From Nitrososphaera sp. (GTDB taxonomy: Archaea; Thermoproteota; Nitrososphaeria; Nitrososphaerales; Nitrososphaeraceae), in NCBI GenBank assembly GCA_025929855.1, contig JAICPK010000010.1, positions 1-14,140 of the forward strand: a DNA stretch of 14,140 nucleotides, written 5' to 3'. Shown here piece after piece: positions 13,016 to 14,140 of the stretch. Numbering within the stretch: the first letter of the stretch is position 1; every line of letters begins with the position of its first letter. The notes below the pieces were generated by a model, which saw only the letters and a list, made by a program, of their open reading frames with translations, had not been told where the DNA came from and ran no database searches. A program made the translations under genes and the position numbers.

Positions 13016-13419
13016 CCTGCAAGTTTAGATAAATGCTGGTGAACCATCTTCCACTGACCCTTTTTGTCTTTTTGCAAGACAATTGTTACTCGAGACTTGT
13101 TATTGACTGACGTACCACGGAAGCTGTAGTCGTCGATTATCATACCGGTAACTTCAAGCAAAAAAGTAGCAAGTGCAACGTCACCAATTACCTCAGTATT
13201 CAAGTTTTCAATCTTGAAATCATAATCGGAGAGGCTGGCAAAATGTAGCTGTTCAAGCATGACTGCCCTTCCAAAATCACGTATATCGTAGGGTGGAGAA
13301 TCGCCAAATTTCGTAAAGCGCGGATCAAGAAATTCCTCTATCTTTTCTATCTCCTTGCTTTGGGCAAGCTGAAAATATTTGTAAATAAAGTCCCTAACAT
13401 CAACGTCTGAGTGACACAT
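13012..13419 (-). CDS. SnoaL-like / DUF4440-type NTF2-fold protein
   Basis: A 135-residue protein with the α+β NTF2-like (ketosteroid-isomerase) pattern. It has N-terminal helices (VRDFIYKYFQLAQSKEIEKI, then EEFLDPRFTKFGD), a middle block of strands (FKIENLNTEVIGDVALATF), and a closing strand pair (SRVTIVLQKDKKGQ, then WKMVHQHLS). The WKxVHxHxS ending is typical of SnoaL-like and calcium/calmodulin-kinase-II-association-like domains. These proteins range from small-molecule isomerases to non-catalytic binding modules, so function is not assignable. The ATG at 13419 is about 9 bases after the transcript start predicted by the TATA box at 13450-13458. Its stop codon shares the palindrome CTAG (13012-13015) with the stop of the LsrF-like gene on the opposite strand. 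Confidence 0.82.
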   Translation of the reverse strand: MCHSDVDVRDFIYKYFQLAQSKEIEKIEEFLDPRFTKFGDSPPYDIRDFGRAVMLEQLHFASLSDYDFKIENLNTEVIGDVALATFLLEVTGMIIDDYSFRGTSVNNKSRVTIVLQKDKKGQWKMVHQHLSKLAG

Positions 13420-13449
13420 TAGTGTGATAATGCTATTCGCTCATTATTA

Positions 13450-13458
13450 TTTTATATA
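13450..13458 (-). promoter_or_regulatory. TATA box of the SnoaL-like gene
   Basis: Reads TATATAAAA on the minus strand, about 35 bases before the ATG at 13419, with a predicted transcript start near 13428. It is one of the strongest TATA matches in the window. Confidence 0.5.
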
Positions 13459-13558
13459 CATATATGCACATGATTACTACACACAGCAGCCAAAAAATCA
13501 ATTATTCAATTGTTTAAAGCCTCTAAATACTGCTTGCTTGTTTGCCTCTCTCTGTCTT

Positions 13559-13771
13559 TTACCACTCTGTGAATATTGGATCTTTCTGACCTTTACGCTC
13601 CTCTTCCCGTTGCATCAAGATAAACGCCGTTTCAGCTTCTTTAGAGTTTCCGGCGCTCTTAAACCTCGACCACATAATACTAAGTGTAAAGCTTACCGTC
13701 CAGTTTCGCCGGCGCGCTAGCTCTTGAGCTTCTTCATAGATTACTCGCTCCAGAGGCCGCTTCTTTGTCAT
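13559..13771 (-). CDS. Small hypothetical protein (70 aa)
   Basis: I do not recognise this family. The 70-residue product begins MTKKRPLERVIYEEAQELARRR and is highly charged, with two likely amphipathic helices (residues about 5-22 and 40-60). A WSRF segment lies between them and the tail is Lys/Glu-rich, ending IFTEW. There is no Cys, signal peptide or membrane segment. The composition, with many Arg/Glu pairs and few low-complexity runs, looks like a genuine soluble protein rather than a shadow frame. An overlapping plus-strand frame at 13424-13720 is rich in Tyr, Leu and Cys and is less protein-like. The ATG at 13771 lacks a close TATA box. A TAATTA at 13811-13816 could serve, giving a leader of about 16 bases. 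Confidence 0.55.
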   Translation of the reverse strand: MTKKRPLERVIYEEAQELARRRNWTVSFTLSIMWSRFKSAGNSKEAETAFILMQREEERKGQKDPIFTEW

Positions 13772-14140
13772 TTTATTTCTTCATCAGCTTCTTCTCAACG
13801 TAGTCCAGACTAATTAGCAGTACTAGAAGTTGTGCCTTAATAGTCATAACTTCTTTTGATTAGTCAGAATGTTGTTGCTGCTGTGGCTACTCTCTCCCTC
13901 TTAACAGGGCAATCATGAGGATTAGAACTAGCACAATAAAGTACAGATAATGACGGGCTTGGAATAAGATCCTAAGATGCAGAACCAACCAGCATTCGCA
14001 TATGGAGACATACTGAAATGCCGGACTTCATCCCAGGTAAAGTATTTCCATTGTATAGGCGCATTCTTGCACATTGAACTCTTCCCTTCTGGCTCTAGTT
14101 CTTGAACATATGCTCGCAGTGCAAACTAACATACAGTCTA
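13772..14140. other. Weakly coding right edge
   Basis: No gene can be called firmly here. Two short overlapping frames exist. The minus-strand frame at 13928-14074 (48 residues from an ATG, open 17 codons further upstream) has protein-like sequence such as WKYFTWDEVRHF. The plus-strand frame at 13977-14105 (42 residues) overlaps it. Neither has a TATA box at the right distance. The minus-strand frame could be the remnant of a gene or a genuine small protein. No RNA gene or repeat stands out. Confidence 0.4.
13928..14074 (-). CDS. Possible small ORF (48 aa), unrecognised
   Basis: Minus-strand frame starting at an ATG at 14074 and ending in TAG at 13928. The product is Trp/Tyr/Phe-rich (six of the first 25 residues are aromatic), with three Cys and a hydrophobic end (VIICTLLC). 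The frame stays open upstream for 17 more codons before a TAG, with charged sequence (VQELEPEGKSS) that reads like protein but offers no start codon. It could be a gene fragment. There is no promoter support. Confidence 0.22.
   Translation of the reverse strand: MCKNAPIQWKYFTWDEVRHFSMSPYANAGWFCILGSYSKPVIICTLLC

Noticed and set aside
13424..13720. A 98-codon plus-strand frame overlapping the start of the SnoaL-like gene region and the 70-residue hypothetical gene
   Set aside because: Tyr/Leu/Cys/Pro-rich translation of an AT-rich promoter and the antisense of a better frame; it has no promoter of its own.

Overview
The window looks like a piece of the chromosome of an ammonia-oxidising archaeon (Thaumarchaeota/Nitrososphaeria, probably a soil-type Nitrososphaerales relative, moderate GC). 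The basis is the gene set read by eye: a GPN-loop GTPase, an archaeal ATP-dependent DNA ligase, ribosomal protein S25e, RNA polymerase subunit K, a PAC2-family protein, a FilR1-type regulator, and a crotonase of the kind used in the thaumarchaeal 3-hydroxypropionate/4-hydroxybutyrate cycle. Promoters are archaeal in style: a TATA-like box lies about 26 bp ahead of most starts and leaders are very short or absent. I used that regularity to choose starts. No tRNA, rRNA, CRISPR array, transposase, integrase or phage gene is visible.

Left part (1-5600). A GTPase and homoserine kinase form a two-gene + strand unit. It converges, with a 5-base gap, on a crotonase/enoyl-CoA hydratase on the - strand. 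That gene diverges from a ureohydrolase (agmatinase/arginase fold). A 385-base stretch without a convincing gene follows, then an O-methyltransferase and a possible small hypothetical gene on the - strand, divergent from a PAC2-family protein.

Middle (5600-9400). ATP-dependent DNA ligase (- strand) is followed by a gene-poor stretch with at most one small ORF, then S25e (+), a cyclophilin-like protein (-, overlapping the end of S25e) and RpoK (+). These are mostly housekeeping information-processing genes.

Right part (9400-14140). Three - strand genes come first: a FilR1-like winged-helix regulator, a small two-helix membrane protein, and a COG2522-like HTH regulator with a Cys/His tail. Divergent from the last is a zinc-dependent medium-chain dehydrogenase followed by an LsrF-like class I aldolase/thiolase. 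These two are the likeliest catabolic or biosynthetic pair of unknown pathway here. A SnoaL-like protein, a 70-residue hypothetical protein and a weakly coding right edge complete the window.

The points most worth a second look are the perfect 9-bp inverted repeat around the dehydrogenase TATA box, the LsrF-like/dehydrogenase pair with no AI-2 genes nearby, the in-frame 18-bp duplication inside S25e, the apparent leaderless TTG/GTG starts, and the altered active-site loop of the ureohydrolase. I see no obvious new defence or mobile system.
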